Made by a program: the position numbers and the translations under genes. A DNA stretch of 64,000 bases from Siphonodentalium dalli. Taxonomy: Eukaryota; Mollusca; Scaphopoda; Gadilida; Siphonodentaliidae. The notes under the pieces are model-generated. The model ran no database searches and was not told the origin of the DNA. It saw only the letters and a list, made by a program, of their open reading frames with translations. Positions 27,601 through 42,600 of this stretch are shown here, in pieces; within the stretch, counting starts at the first letter, position 1, and every line of letters begins with the position of its first letter. The stretch spans positions 85,210,958 through 85,274,957 of the forward strand of contig CP136069.1 of NCBI GenBank assembly GCA_032622095.1, given 5' to 3'.

Positions 27601-30600
27601 AAATTCCAAGATTGCCCATGACGGCCATGTTTTTCAACGAAATTCCGAAGAAAAAATGATGTTCCCCTCTAGTGGTCAATCAAAATATCAATATGAAGTT
27701 TGATGTAAAGAGTAAAATCCAGGATGGCTGCCGGCGGCCATGATTTTCTTCCAAAATCGTTCAAATTCGATAGCTCCCATCTATATGTGATCCTAAACAT
27801 GGCTATACATTTTACAAAACAATTTTCCAATAAATCCGGGGTGCAAGGTGTGCCGATTGATTCAGATTTGAAATCAAAGATGGCTGCTGGTCACCCCGAA
27901 GATCGACATAAAGTTTGGTGACAATCAGATTAGAGATGTGGCCTGCAGGGTAACTATGCGGACACGGTTATCAGAAATCCCCAAAAAGGTTGGCATGAAT
28001 GAGTTAATCGTAAAACTCTCAACAAAAACAAAAATACTTACAAATTGCATGATATCAGGGTCAGGACCTTTTGTGTGGTTCGGTTTGTTGTGAACAAAAA
28101 TGTGCCAAGTTGCCCCATTGTCCCAGAAATTCGATGTGTCTACAGTTACGCACAGAACATTTGCTACAACTTTGACAAAACATACTACTATACTAACATT
28201 CTAATACATTTGTTGGCCAAATAATGAGAAACTTTATCAGACTAGCAGCGGGTGGTGAAGTAAGCCTGCGGGAACAGACAGCGGCCGGCTGTTGACTTTG
28301 CTACATTGATTTAAACATAATTTACGAACATTTATCGTCGTAAATGGTGCCTTTCTTTGAAAATGCTTATAATAATAAGAATATCTAGTGTTTTTGAATG
28401 GATACCAGCCGCTCGACAAAATAAACATTTGTCTCGCTCACTCACGATATATTTTCAGTATCCACTCAAAATACTATAGATATCCTTTATCTATTAAAAG
28501 TTCTACTCGATCCGATTCGATGGTCACAATATTATCAGATTCCAACAACAACAACAACAGCAACAACAACAACAACAACAACATTTATCAGAACCGAAAA
28601 AATAATGCTGACCACTGTCAACTATAGTAGAAAATTGCCCGAAACGTGTTATTTATCAACATGTTGTTCGACGAAATTTGGCCTTACTATCAACACAAAG
28701 TCTCTTGATTTTAGAGTTATCCATCTTCATCCATCTTGGTCCGATACCGTCGGCTCTTCGACTTTTTACTGGGCCACTGATAAGTGTCGATGTTGAAAAA
28801 TAATGGATTTCAAAAATCGATATCTAATAATTCTTAGCTTTGATAGGTGGGTTCCTCGACTCGAATCAAATATTTTTTACCACATGATCCAAGTAAATAG
28901 TAATTGACGTGCGCTTAATCGGATTATGTGTAATCCATAAGTTTGTCATAATGTGTAAATATTGATTACATGTACTACATGACCTATCCAGTGTTCTATA
29001 ACCGCCATGACTCGCTTGATTTCGAGAGCCAGTTTACAACGAGTGTCCTGTATAACATTATAATTAATATCCAAATGAACCACTTTTGAAAGGATTTATG
29101 AACCTAGCTGATAAGATGATCAAAATATCTATATATTCTACAGTTATTTCAGTATGGAACAAACCCAAGTTAAACAATCTACACAAAACAAAACCGATTG
29201 GCACGAAAAGCGACGCACTGTTAAAAAGTGTTATGAATACAATTTTTTTTTTAATCCGTGTCTTGTAGTTTACATTTGTTCACCACACACTAACCACACA
29301 GTTGTCGCTACATGTATGTGATGCACGACATTAACCGCGTATTGTTCACTCTAATTAATTCATTTCACGAACATCACCATCTCTGTTTGAAGATACTCAG
29401 AAGTTGTGATACAGGAATGCTGCCCTGGCTATACGGGACCCCAATGTGACCAACGTGAGTCAGTCTCATTCATAAATTATCCCAATGGTGGAGCGGATGT
29501 TATCAGAGTTTTGTTCACGATAGTGACATTTGTGTCGCGATTTTCAATCACGCGTCTCTGTGTCAGATTTAGTTATGGGCATACATTTCTTGATGCATAC
29601 TCATCAGAATCGCGTATTTTCCTTCAAGAAGTATGGTTCCATTCTACCTCTTACTCTCTTCAATTATAGTAATTATAGTCACCCTGCAGTTGAGTGTCGA
29701 CTTAAAACTTCAAATCATTCTCTGTTGTATATCATGCTTTCAATTACAATATAACAGATTGCCCGATCGCCTGTTTAGAGCCCGTTGATGAGTAAGTAAG
29801 AGTGCAAGCGTGAGCGCGTGAAGGAGTGTATGCCTGAATGCATGTATCAGATGAATATTATCTATTGTATCCAACATGTAAAATCATTCATTCTGTATGT
29901 AAAATCAACTGACTGTTTCAATAAAAACAAAAAAACAAAAAAAAATGTTATGGGTGATATTCCTAACGAGGGTTTTTCAATTATCAATTATTTATCGATT
30001 TATCAATAAAATCGTCAATTATGAAACAATAGAGCGTCGTGGAATACAATGAACAGTGCATTTCATTTCTGTGCATATATACAAAGTGGTGCGCGGTAAA
30101 AAAAAAGAATACACATATGTTAATAAAGCAGTTGATTGAGAACAGCCCATGGTTGTGCAAATGTCGGATTTAATGTATTACGTTTATATAGTATATATCT
30201 TATTTCAGACAATTATGTCCATATTAGTTGTTTACATAAATTACTAAGGTAGATACAACATGTCAATTATAGTGTACACATGGCATATTGCTGCAAACAT
30301 TTGCTACATTGGACTTACACAAACTTTCGTCTCAACATTGGCATCGACAACACTCTTTCATTTACGAACATACCACTTGCATCAGTAGTTTTTGAATAAA
30401 AACCGGACCCGTTCAATGAAAAAAGAAAGGGTTTTCAAGGGTTTCTGTCGTTTACAGTTAAAAAGTTCGATTAGTTTGATGGTATTTGGTCAACAGTAAT
30501 AGTATTTGTTTATGTATTTGACTCGCAGGCCTTTTAAACAAGGCATTGCAATATTACGTGGAATTCGTCCCCTCTATTTGTACCACATAGAGTACTTGTC

Positions 30601-33600
30601 TTTCGGAATAATCTGAGTTAATCCATGCGTCAGATTCGATTGGTAAGTGAGCAGTGTGAATCCCGTTACTTATTCCTTATTAAAACAATTTGGAAAAATG
30701 TGGGAAATAACCATGACAACGGCTTTAGTAAGGCGAGCTGAAATTTTGGGTGAAAAAAAATCCGGGTCAAAAGTTCAAAAATGCCTCGAAAATAGGCAAA
30801 GTCCTAAAATAAACGGAAATTGTCCGAAAAAAGTTTGGGGTCATAAATGGCCATTTGTTTTGGGTCGAGTCCAAAACAAATTGGATCGAATTTCAGTTCT
30901 CGCTCTGCTCGGTCGGGACAATTTCGGAAAAAAATAATCATTAACGTCTCAAAGCAAACCGCCCATATGCATGCTATGCGCAATACGCATGTGTCAGTGC
31001 GGCTACATAGTATACTATTACAAACATATCCGATGACTAGCTAATTTAAAATATTAATTATTTACCCCTGGTCAAGTGGTCCTGCTAATGTGCTATGATA
31101 CTGGTGGGTCCTGCTGAACTTTTATGATGCCGATGTTGTTACGAAAATGTACCGTTTTTTTTAAATTGTCATTTTCGCTGTGTTCGGGACATATCTCAAC
31201 ATATCCAGGAAGTCATTATGTGTATGAAACATTCAAAAACAGTGTAATACTGCATGGTTGCATTATAGTTGTTGGAAGATAATCAAGATGGCTGTTCATG
31301 TCGTTTTGCAAACACCAGCGCAGCCATTACTCATTTTTTAAAACACATTTATGTTCTTGAATGTTTCATATAAACACTGTTTTTTTTTATCGGTCGTGGG
31401 TGATATTGTGTTTGCTCATAATACTATGGTAATTCCTCTAATCCATTATTATCCTGATTTCATATCACTTGCCAATCCTTAATCATAGCTAGTGGGGCCT
31501 ATATATATGGTCCCACCCAAGATATGCTACTGAACTATAATGTTTTACTTGTTTCCATTATACATGTATACCAATTTCTGTGCAGTACGATTTAATATAC
31601 CAAAACCCATGAATTATGACACAATTGTTCCAGTTATATAAATATTTAGTGTACAGTGCAATCTAATTGAATAATTCCCAAAAAAATATGAAACTATCAA
31701 ATTCTAACCGTGAATGCTGTTAAATTGCAGAATAAGTTTCTGTTATATACATACTAAATTCCGATCATGAATCTCATTGAATTATGAAACGATTGTTTCT
31801 ATTTAATACATATTTCTGTGTACTTATCCTAAACCACATGGAAATTAGCAAACGTCAAATCACGAATTGCACAAGTGTTTTTGTGATCATTTTTATGTAA
31901 TATAAATGAAAAATTTTCAACCATCATGATAATAGTAAATTTTAAATCAACAATGTCCTTGAATTTAAAAGTTTGTTTTCTCTAACATTTTGACTAAAGT
32001 TACCAAAGGAATTTTTCGCGATTTGTGTTTAGAGATTTTCGACTGAAAACGTCGGTTGGAGTGTTAGAACATAACTACCGAGAATATCGGCACAAATGTC
32101 TGTTATATATAATATGAAATTGCGTAGTGTTTTATGTATATTCAATTTTTATTTAGAATTACCTACCAACTTAAGATTTTGTTGGTACCAGCTTCGCCAG
32201 CATTCATTGACTTTAATATTTGAGGCAATGCGCAACTGAGGAAGTGGGACTCGAATCAATATCAATGCAGATATTTCACAATATGCATATAATATTTATG
32301 ACCAGCGAGATACATGTAGCAAATACAATAAACAATTTATGGGTGGCTATTTAGAATGAGCAGAATTTAACCTCCGCTTTCATAAAGTCAAAAGTCTACT
32401 AGTAGGTCAATTATTGTTCTTTGTCATATTTTTACGACACGTAGTCCATACGTACATGACTCGTAAATTATATTACTTATCCTTTTACATTTTTTCTTCT
32501 ATAATTGCTGTAATCTATCTGACGTAGCAATTGCATGCATAATAACATATAGCATATATATTAGATCCGGTGAAGAGGAATGCAATCCCCCTGATCATTT
32601 GGCTATTGTCACTTCAGCTACATGCACACCAGAGTGTATCCACGGAAGTTGCGTCGCCCCAGACGAGTGCTTGTGTGATAGCGGATTTGAAGGGATGTTG
32701 TGTGACGAAGTAATTAACGGTGAGTGTCACCCCACCCACACCATATCCAGTCACCCTCCGAAGTGGGAACCCATGCATACATACAATCCCAAGCACGTTA
32801 AAACGATATGTTAATGATATTTTTGTCAAGGCGGGTAAATATTCTGATGAATTTCCAACTCAATAGAAATGTGGTGCGCCTTTGTCCATGTAGTCACATG
32901 ACAATAACAATGCATACTGGTTAGCATTGAGAGAAAACAGTTGTTTTCGCCCACAATGGTTGTCATGGCAACGGTTAACATTTCCCACCCTCCCAAGTAA
33001 ACAGGAAGACATGTCGGATGTGATAGGACATAATGATAGGCAACTGAAATGTCTATCGAAAAGTCAAGAATTATATGCTAGATATAGAATAAATAGACAT
33101 AGAGAGGTTGATTTATACACTCAAATCGTTTGAATCTTCCAAAATCGGTGATCCAAAAGATCAGAAAAACCAACTGTGATATCATCCGATACAAAATAGT
33201 GTCTATCATTTGATAAATTATCGCCATTTCAGCAAAATCGTCAAGAAGTCCTGAATCGTTCCAACATACATCGCGATTGTCGCGAAAGCCAGAGCTTTGC
33301 GAATAGAATATATGTCTTTTTTTTTGGTCAAAATTAAAACCGACCATTTTGCATCTTTTGCGGCCAAACTGGTCGCCATCTTGAATTCATTGCAATAGCA
33401 TTCGCTCAGCTAATCGGAGTAACCAACTTTTTCTGTGAATAAAATGAAATGGCCGGCTTAAAGGTCCACTTAATTTTCGAACCCCCAGATCATATATATA
33501 TAAAATATATGCCATATTATATACCATTTGAAAGAGGAAGCTCCAAAACATTGTATTATCAACTTATCCGGTGTAATAAACTGTGGACATGTTGTTTTTG

Positions 33601-36600
33601 TTGAGTTGCCAACGCGTTTTGTCATAAAGATTGAAGTAAAAATCAGTATTATTGTCAATGGAGGGGGAATAACTCTATATATTAAAGATAGAGTTCTTCC
33701 CCTTCCGTTGAAAAAGGTTTGAATTCTGGGTGCCAGAGGGGGGAAGTCTTCAGCAGTTTTCTATTCATATGTGGGCATCTTCTGAGACACAGATGTTTCA
33801 AATAGTGACGAATTATAGTATTTTAATCATATTTTATGGCATAGATTGTTATTAAAACCGTATATCAAGTCACTATAAAAAAAATAATCGGCGACTCGAA
33901 AATTAAGTGGGCCTTTAAACCAGCTGTAAACAATTGTGATTTTATAGAATAGCATACATTGTTTTTCTTCAATGGGAATTTGGCATCAGTATCCAGGTGG
34001 TTGCCATGGCCACCAGGGACAATTTATTTCTTGCCACGTTTCTGAACTTTCAATTCTTTCAGATAATCTCATGCAGGTAAACATATATATGTCGATTATG
34101 GTTCTTTTATCGCAAAAAGTAAAATTTTCAAACATCTGATACCCAAAGGTCTTCCCAGGAGGTGTACGACGCTTGAAATCTGCGCGTGTGATTCGCGCGA
34201 GTCGCGCGTTAATGACGAATTGAGCGTCCTCGTAAAACCCCTATAGCTAATTTGGTTCGTCTACAACTTTCAAATCACAATACTATCATCGTAAATTCCT
34301 TATTTGGTAAGTGACGTAATTTCCATAGATTAGGAGAAAATACTAACTGGATTGAAAAATATTCTCTTGGCAAGAACAGTTATATTATGTACACCTTTTC
34401 TGTCTGATCATTTCCCAATCATGCAGTAACGTGGATTAGCTGGATATTGAACTGACAGCGGCTAGAATGGGTCTAGTTAAAATAAAATTTGGTGTGATTT
34501 GAATGCGATTGTTGATTGCGCCAATAATTTGATCTTCGCCTTCCACATGCAGCGCAACGGAACATTTTAATTGGACAATCCGGTAGTTCCGAGTGTTTGC
34601 TATAAACAAAATTGTTCTCTGTACACGTACATGTACACGATGTTTATGATTCGTAAAAGAACAACATCTGTCTATTATATAATATTCTGTCTATGGCGGT
34701 TTTAGCGGAAGTGACTATTTTAACAGCTATACCAACCGCGAAGGCCCCCGTATCTTATATAAGGATTGTATTTCAGGTATTTATCGACCTATTTCGATTC
34801 CGGAAAAAAATCACACCGAACACGCCTTATCACTGAGTCGCGGCCATATTGGATCCATCCAGCCCGTCCGTGGTTTTAGTGCTACATGTTCTGGAGCAGC
34901 ATTTGCATATATGGAAGTCATGAATATTCAAGAGCCCCATATACCATGCTACTCAGAACATGCTACTTGGCATGTAGCACTAAAACCACGCAACGGGACT
35001 GCATAGATGGATACAATATGGCCGCGAGTTAGTGATTAAACTTATATGATCAGGTGTATTTTGCAGTGAAAGTCGCCATGTGACCTTGACCTTTAGACAA
35101 ACTTCGTGTCGTTCTCTCTATGTAGTATCTTCCTTTCAGGCACTACGGAATTTCTCCAATACTGTTATTCGCCATCACGTTCCTGTCGAGGGCAGAAATT
35201 GCCCGTGTCGGCCACTAATATGTCTGATATATACGCATGCTGCAGCACTGGTGGTACGAGCTGGGGGTCACAGTACGGCCAATGTAACCGGTGTTCACAA
35301 AATTTAACAGGTAAGTTCCAACTGCTGGCCATTTCTGTTTAAAATTTGAATGCATGTAATACCAAATATTCAAATCTCGGTATAAAACGACATAAATTTC
35401 TATATTTGTTGGAAATCCAAATTATGGAAAGAACCTTATACTTTTTTCAGTCTGATATTTCCCACTGCATGGTGCTAATTCAGGCATAGAATTTCCAACT
35501 CGTGGACATTTTATCAAACGCTGCATATATAGCGGGGTGAGATTCTTCCAAACCCCTTGTATGGCATAATTAAATTATTGGAAGTCAGGACTAAAATTCT
35601 TATATCCGACAGTAATCGTTTTTACCATCACGTGTACACCTATGATATTAGTCAGATTCTACAAAAATGGAACCTAAACCGTTACAACATATCTCATTTC
35701 CCCAGTTTTAGTCGACACACGATTTTAACTGCAAGTAAAATCATGTTGATGCCAATTAGGAAATTCTAGTGGCTGCAACCACTTCCAAAAGATAAAACAC
35801 AGTATACATGGCAACAGTCCGTCTACATTCGTGCTTTAGCAAATTTGTTGATTATCTCCGCAGATTACCAGTACTCGAATACAATAGATCAGATACAGCC
35901 ATTGACTTTCCGCACGTGTTTGAATTACGGCACCAGCTATTATAGGACATTCGATGGACTTGAGTACCTCTATAACGGAGAATGCGAATACAACATGGCC
36001 GTGCACCCTCACTCGTTCAGTGTTATATTGCAGCCAGTAAAATGTGACTCAATTGTCACATGTACAAAGGTAGGTTGAAATGAAGATCTGCAATTTAACA
36101 GTCATATACGCGCTACGTTTTCCAGTCTATGTGGAGTTTGATTTTGAATATAAAAAAGCCAGGAATATATACTTCTGACTGCAGCCCACTATATTGGTAC
36201 GGTCGCATGATAACATCTATTGCATATAGGCATTGGTAACAGTATAGTCACTTACGCCATATACGTTAACAATGTAAACGTTCCAAACCCAAATGTATGG
36301 CTGTGTCGCATTAAGGCACCCGCACACTTGAGCACACTATTGCTCACGAGCTCGATTTCTCAAGTCTGCCAGGTGATTTCGCTGAGAAATCGGACTCGAG
36401 CATGTTTGAAATTTTGCCGACTCGTGTTAACAAATTTGTTCTCATTCAAGTGTTGATGTCTGCTCAAATCAATCAGCAATAAACCAAGAATATATATCAT
36501 CCGGTTCTGAATGTGACTCCATGATATTTCACAAAATCAGTTAAAGCTGGAGGCATAGAAAAATTTGACCTTCCCCATTATTGAAACTAAACCTGGTGGA

Positions 36601-39600
36601 TGAACTGGGTATACGGATGCATGTCTCCTGGATTCCATGCCCCATTTGGAGCCGGATTCTGGTTCCCATGCCATTTTTAAAGCCGGATGCTGGACTCCAT
36701 GTGGCAGGGGTGGTAGCAGACAACATAGCATCATTATATATTGCCAAGTTTTCCTCTTAACCATATCTTTAATAAAACGATTCTCCCATTCAGTTATAAA
36801 AGTGTACACTGTAATACTCAATTATTGTTTTGAAGGGATACTCAGGAAACATAATTATGCAGATGACTGGCAAACAAAACTGTACAAGAGGATTTATATT
36901 GATTGACGGGAAATTTTCAGATAATAAATTCAACAAATGCATGGCCGTTTGCTGAAGTCAATGAGCATTCAGTATAGAACGGACTAAACTCTCCAGTGAT
37001 TCTCATTGTTGTAGAAACTTCAAGTGCGAGTCGTGACAACGTACCCCTCAGCAGTGACAGTCATTTTCCATGAAGGGAATATCACCATTGATGACATCAC
37101 GGTAGTCATAAACGAAGCAAATCCACAGTGGTCGAGCTCTGACTCATGTATGTACAGCGTAGTCAGTTATGATCTAACATCTGTAGTTGGCTCTCACCAT
37201 GCATGCATGGTATTCTGTCTTGCCATGCGAACTATATATAGGCTCCATGGTATCACAATCAAATTAAGAATAATATGATTCTTATATACTTTTGAGAGAG
37301 AGAGAGAGGGAGAGAGATAGACTGGCTGGCGAGGTTTATCCCACATATACATTCGTGAAATGACGAAGTAAATGTAGATTCAATGGTGCTCGCTGTTACC
37401 TCTTGTGTAAACCGAACTTCACTCATTAATTGGTGTATATACAAATAATTACAAACAAGCCAAACGTTGAAATCAACGCAGCGCAAACGCAAATACTATA
37501 ATATATCTGTACTCAGAAGCTATGAGTCGCTTGTAATTGTATTTACCAATATGATAATGGACATTTATACAACACATACACTATAATAAAATATTTCGTA
37601 ACATAACATGACTGTAGGTTTCAAAACAATGCTTAATATCCGACCCTGATGCCAGGCATGTACAGTTGACCAATTTGGAAGTTATAGGCAAATTCACCTG
37701 TTCTTGCAGCTTTAACCATCAATAAGATTGCGGACTTTTGGTACCTCGAATCAAGGACGAGGGGGCTGAATGTCAAAGTCGACACCCAGAGCACCGTGTA
37801 TGTGACGGTGGACATCAATTCCGAGAACAACGGGGTCTTAGCAGGCATGTGCGGGAACAGCAATGGCGATAGCTCGGGTTCGTTTCGCAAAATAACTTTC
37901 TCTTTGAATGCACTACTAGTATGCAATACATGTATATCAAGAGCAAAGAAAAACAATCTTTGATTCTCTACCCAACATTATCATATCCGGGAACACTCCA
38001 CTGTGCGGATCACAAGAACTCAGCATTCCTGAACCCCAAACAGATATTTGATGCAGTGAAGATATATAATAACATAAATATTATTATGTATATTTAAGCC
38101 ACATACCAGTAAAGTCAGCCATATCTACAATTCTTAAGCAATCGAGGCAGACCCCCTTTCCATTGCATCTTACACTTGAAATTTTCTGATCAAGTGAAAT
38201 TACAAATCTGTATAAGATTATTTACCTTCACTACTTACTATTTTCACACTGCTACATGTACATTACATGTCTCCCTTTCCGTTTCTATAGTCAACGCGTG
38301 ACATATGGGCCTCCACCAGGAGATATATGAAGCTATATTCGTTATCCATATGTCCCATCATTCTCGTATGAGCCACCACACCTTCCACGTATTGGAGTGG
38401 GTGCGAAAACAAATTAAGCATCTTGAATATCGATTTTCGTTGATTTAATTTATGTTTACATGTCAATGCTTTTTGCATGTATTTGTGTTAAACGTGCGTT
38501 GAAATAGAAATATGTTTTGCACTAACGTCCTTAGAAGATGGAGTGGTAAAACAAATCACCAGATGAATAAGTGTTTTAGCATATGTTCTAATTGTCTTGC
38601 CTATTATGTGAGATAATATCTGTGTTCTGTTGAAATATATGGATAGAAACATAAAGCAGTGTCTTTCGGCAGTTCTCATTCCATATATACATGTACATGT
38701 AAGTTGATATACACCAGAATCTTATTCAGAAATAACATAGATTGCATATCAAAATCCCCTGGAACCCCGTATATATCTTCAACCGCTGTGCATATTGATT
38801 TCAGACGATCGTGTCGACAGGAACAACAACCCCACGAACAATAATGCAATATTTGGTAACGCCCAGATCACATGGTCGTCTACTGTAAGTACTTATTCGT
38901 GCTGCGCTGGTCAAGGGAATTAATTCAAATATATAATAATACGTGTATATAGTTGGTATATGTGCCTCATATTGTCAACTTATATACAATTTCTAAAAGC
39001 CACATAGCTACTCGATAGATGTTTGAATTTTAATTGTTGGAGCTTACATTTCTCACTTTCACCTACTTCATCGGATTCCTGCTTGGTTATGTCAATGCAG
39101 AAGTGGTCATGGAAACACAAGTACAATGATTTCATAAGATCACAAAAGAAATACATAGATTATGAACGAAGAACAAATGTTACAACAAATGTAATGCATT
39201 GACATGCTGAGTATATATCCATCCATCTTGATCGGGCCACTCCTCATATACATTTCTGTTCAACTACCACACTCCTCCCATGATAAACTCCTGCCAATGA
39301 GGAAAGAAGCATCACTGTCTCTAAACGTCTGACTATACGATAACACTATCTTTGTTCCACATTGAAGATAACCTCGTAAACACAATTTGGATCTAAATTA
39401 AGTTGTGTTATTTTTATAAGGGGAACCAAACTATTACATTCCACTCAGTACCAGACTTTCTTAGAGAGCACCAACATAAACTATCTATATAAAAGTGGCG
39501 AGCAGCGCTTTAATAAAAACAAATCTCCAACAAAGAGCACAACACAGCCACGTAGAATATATTCTTTGGTTATTCAGGACAAATACATGTAACACGTGTC

Positions 39601-42600
39601 ACGAACTATAAATGCAAAATCAAACGGCTATAGGGTATCCGATGCTACCCTTCCAGAGAATCGCTATGACAATTGAATGTGGTTTAAAACACGTGTTATT
39701 TTTCAATACTCAGTGTGAAGATTCTCCAAGTTTCGAGAATGGATGCCAGGACGTACAAACGGAGCTAGACGCTACCCGTGCATGCGCTCTGCTAGTCTCA
39801 GATATCTTTCGACCATGCCATAATTCGGTGAGTCTGAGTGATATAACTGAGTGAGGTACATCAATGATTTGGTTTTAATATTCAGCTCTTCAACCGGTCT
39901 GTTGTATGTAAGTATCCAAGAAAACAATCTGCTTTTCACTAGTTCATAAACAGATATATATATAATTTTTCAGCCTGGTATCCCGAAAAGCCGCACATGT
40001 TCTGCTTATAATAGAACTTGTTTTAGGTAGATACTCTGCTCAGAATGACGTCACTTTGAGTCGATAATGTGCTGAAAATGAGAATTATGTGCGGACAATG
40101 ACACAAATAAGCCAACTAACGACTTTTTAGGTGTAGGCTCTTTAACAGGTGTTTTCGCCATAAAACGAGTAACGGATTTGACTCCATTATCTGCTTATTT
40201 CAGAATCAAATAATCACATTATCTACCTATTTCACGTTATAGGTCGATTATGTGCGTATTTGTGCCAGGATATGTTGTTGAATTTTTCTACCCATGGTGT
40301 AACCAAGTACTGAACCAGTTGCATTTCGAAGGTTTAGCCAGAAATAGTGTGCATCCATCATATGTCTGAAGCCAAACATGGTCATACTCTAAAGCTATAC
40401 CTAGTTAGAATTATATAATAACATTTGGTGAGAGATATCATTTTATATTACAACCCTTTATGATTTTCAAATCTGGACTCGGGATGACTGGATACCGAAA
40501 TGTACATGGTTGCTTTCTCTTTAAGGTCACTATACACTAACATGTTGGCTTGGGTATTAAACTAGTTTTGCTTGTGTTCACGTATATGCGACGTGCATAA
40601 CCAATGTATCTGAATTCGACAGTAAATCCAATCTTGTGGAACAACGAAACACCATTGTTGATTTTTTAAAGAAGGCCATAATTGGAACTGTGATCATTAT
40701 GAGTTGAATTTGAGCGTACATATATAACTCGTTTTGGTTGAAGACCGTCTTCATATGGCCGACAGTTTCCAACAACAGTGTTGTGACTTTATGTTTAGAT
40801 ATCTGAAATTTCAATTTATATTATATATTATTCAATTGTGTGCGATGGTCTAGTCCAGAGATCTTATGAGGACACGGTTAGACAAACTTAATGGTCCGAA
40901 TCGGCATCTCTGGTTTAAACTAAGTTTTATTTTAAACCTAGTTTGACTCTAGTTTAAACTAGGTTTGAGTAGGAGTAAAACTTGGTTTTACTGTAGTAAA
41001 ACTAGGTTTTACGGCAGTAAACCTAGGTTTTAGTGTAGTTAAACCCAGGTTTGTGATAAACTCAGTATTAGTTTTCGGAATTTGATCTCAATTAAAACTA
41101 GGTTTTATTGGCGTGATAAAGTTATGATAATATCGCTAATTGTTTGTGGTGAATTGGCGATATAATCATCAGGAGACGATTAGCTATATCTGATATATCT
41201 GTACCATACGTCTCGTCTCGAAAACATATCTTTAAATATACTTTGAAAAAAACATCAAAGTAAAACCACCCAACCCCAGGTTTTACTAAAACCTAGTTTG
41301 GTGGATTTTATTATTCGGTCGAGTTTGTTCGCCCAGTGTTAATGTTGTTTCTTCGCGTATATGGGAGAGTTTCTTTTGAATTGGGGGAGGCGTTTATATT
41401 CGGGGCGTTTGTCACTCAATATTCCGATGCAGTTTATGCACATATAGCAGAGTCTCATTGAAATTGGGGGCGGCGTTAATGTCGGTACTTATGAGATAAC
41501 TTCTAACAAATATGCCAATCAGTGATGGACACGAACATGACTTTTGGAACTTATTCCATATTCCCTTTTCGTAAAGTGTCTCTTTCGGTCAATTTGATGG
41601 TTGGTAGTCCGCCCAAATACCCACTAGAAATACCCCCAGCCCTCACCGGGGTGGGGGTACCGCCCTGAGTGGGTGAAAATGGAGTATGGACCATTTTCAA
41701 GAACGGTAAGGATTTCGGCCAATTTGATGGCATGGGTGGATGGCCTGCCCCAAATATCCCCTGGAAATACCCCACACTCAACCCGGGGGTACCACCCGAG
41801 GGAGTGAAAATAGGGCATGGACCATTGTATTCCTTATTCGCAAATATGTTTCGTTCGGTCAATTTGAGGGAATGGCCCGCACCAAATACCCTATAGAAAC
41901 ACCCCACCCCTTACCACAGGGGTACCACCCAGAGAGGGTGAAAATGGGGTATGGACAATTGTCGAGAACAGTAAGGAATTTGGTCAATTTGACAGCATGG
42001 GTGGGTGGCCCGGGATGAGGGGTGGGTGTTTCTATGGGGTATTTGAGGGCGGGCCACCCACCCATGATCTAAATTGGTCGAAATCCTTACCGTTCTCGAA
42101 AATGATCCATACCCGATTTTCACACCCTCGGGGGTGAGGGGGAGGGTGGGGTATTTCAATGGGGTATTTATAGGGCGGGTCGCCCACCCATGTCGTCAAA
42201 TTGGCTAGAAAGATATATTTTTTTATTAAGGTTTAGGGAATAAGTTCCAAAAATCAAGTTCGTTCATGATACTAGATAATAACTAACCGCTATACAACAA
42301 TCCGCAAATTCGTCGTGATTTCACAAAGCGCACGGGTTATTCGCCTGTTTAGGAGATTAGATAGCGACAACCGGGCGCCTGGCCAAACAATGCATTGGCA
42401 AGTAGCCATAACAGACAAACAGAGACCACGCCTCCTATCATTGCAATTGAACAATTGTGGTCCATATGTGACGCAATCTACCAAATCCGTGGTCGAGTAA
42501 AACTTGGTTTTACTACTAAAACCCAGTTTAAACTTGTAGTTTAAACTAGGTCTAAACTGGAGATGCCGATTCGGACCAATGTGTCCATCGTCTCTGAAAA

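Larger units (their letters stand above)
26341..29392. other. Intron 2, diverged repeats only
   Basis: Holds the repeat array at 27110-27970 and an AAC microsatellite at 28543-28583. Otherwise no recognised feature; the short ORFs have no domains. Confidence 0.5.
32720..35139. other. Intron 5, with two foldback MITEs
   Basis: Contains TIR elements at 33462-33914 and 34831-35033. No other supported feature. Confidence 0.5.

Noticed and set aside
30647-30937. 96-codon Lys-rich ORF in intron 4
   Set aside because: No domain, no flanking splice sites of fitting phase, and it is not needed for the frame.
41551-42159. Overlapping ORFs rich in Pro/Gly on both strands
   Set aside because: Product of the nested foldback repeat rather than genes.
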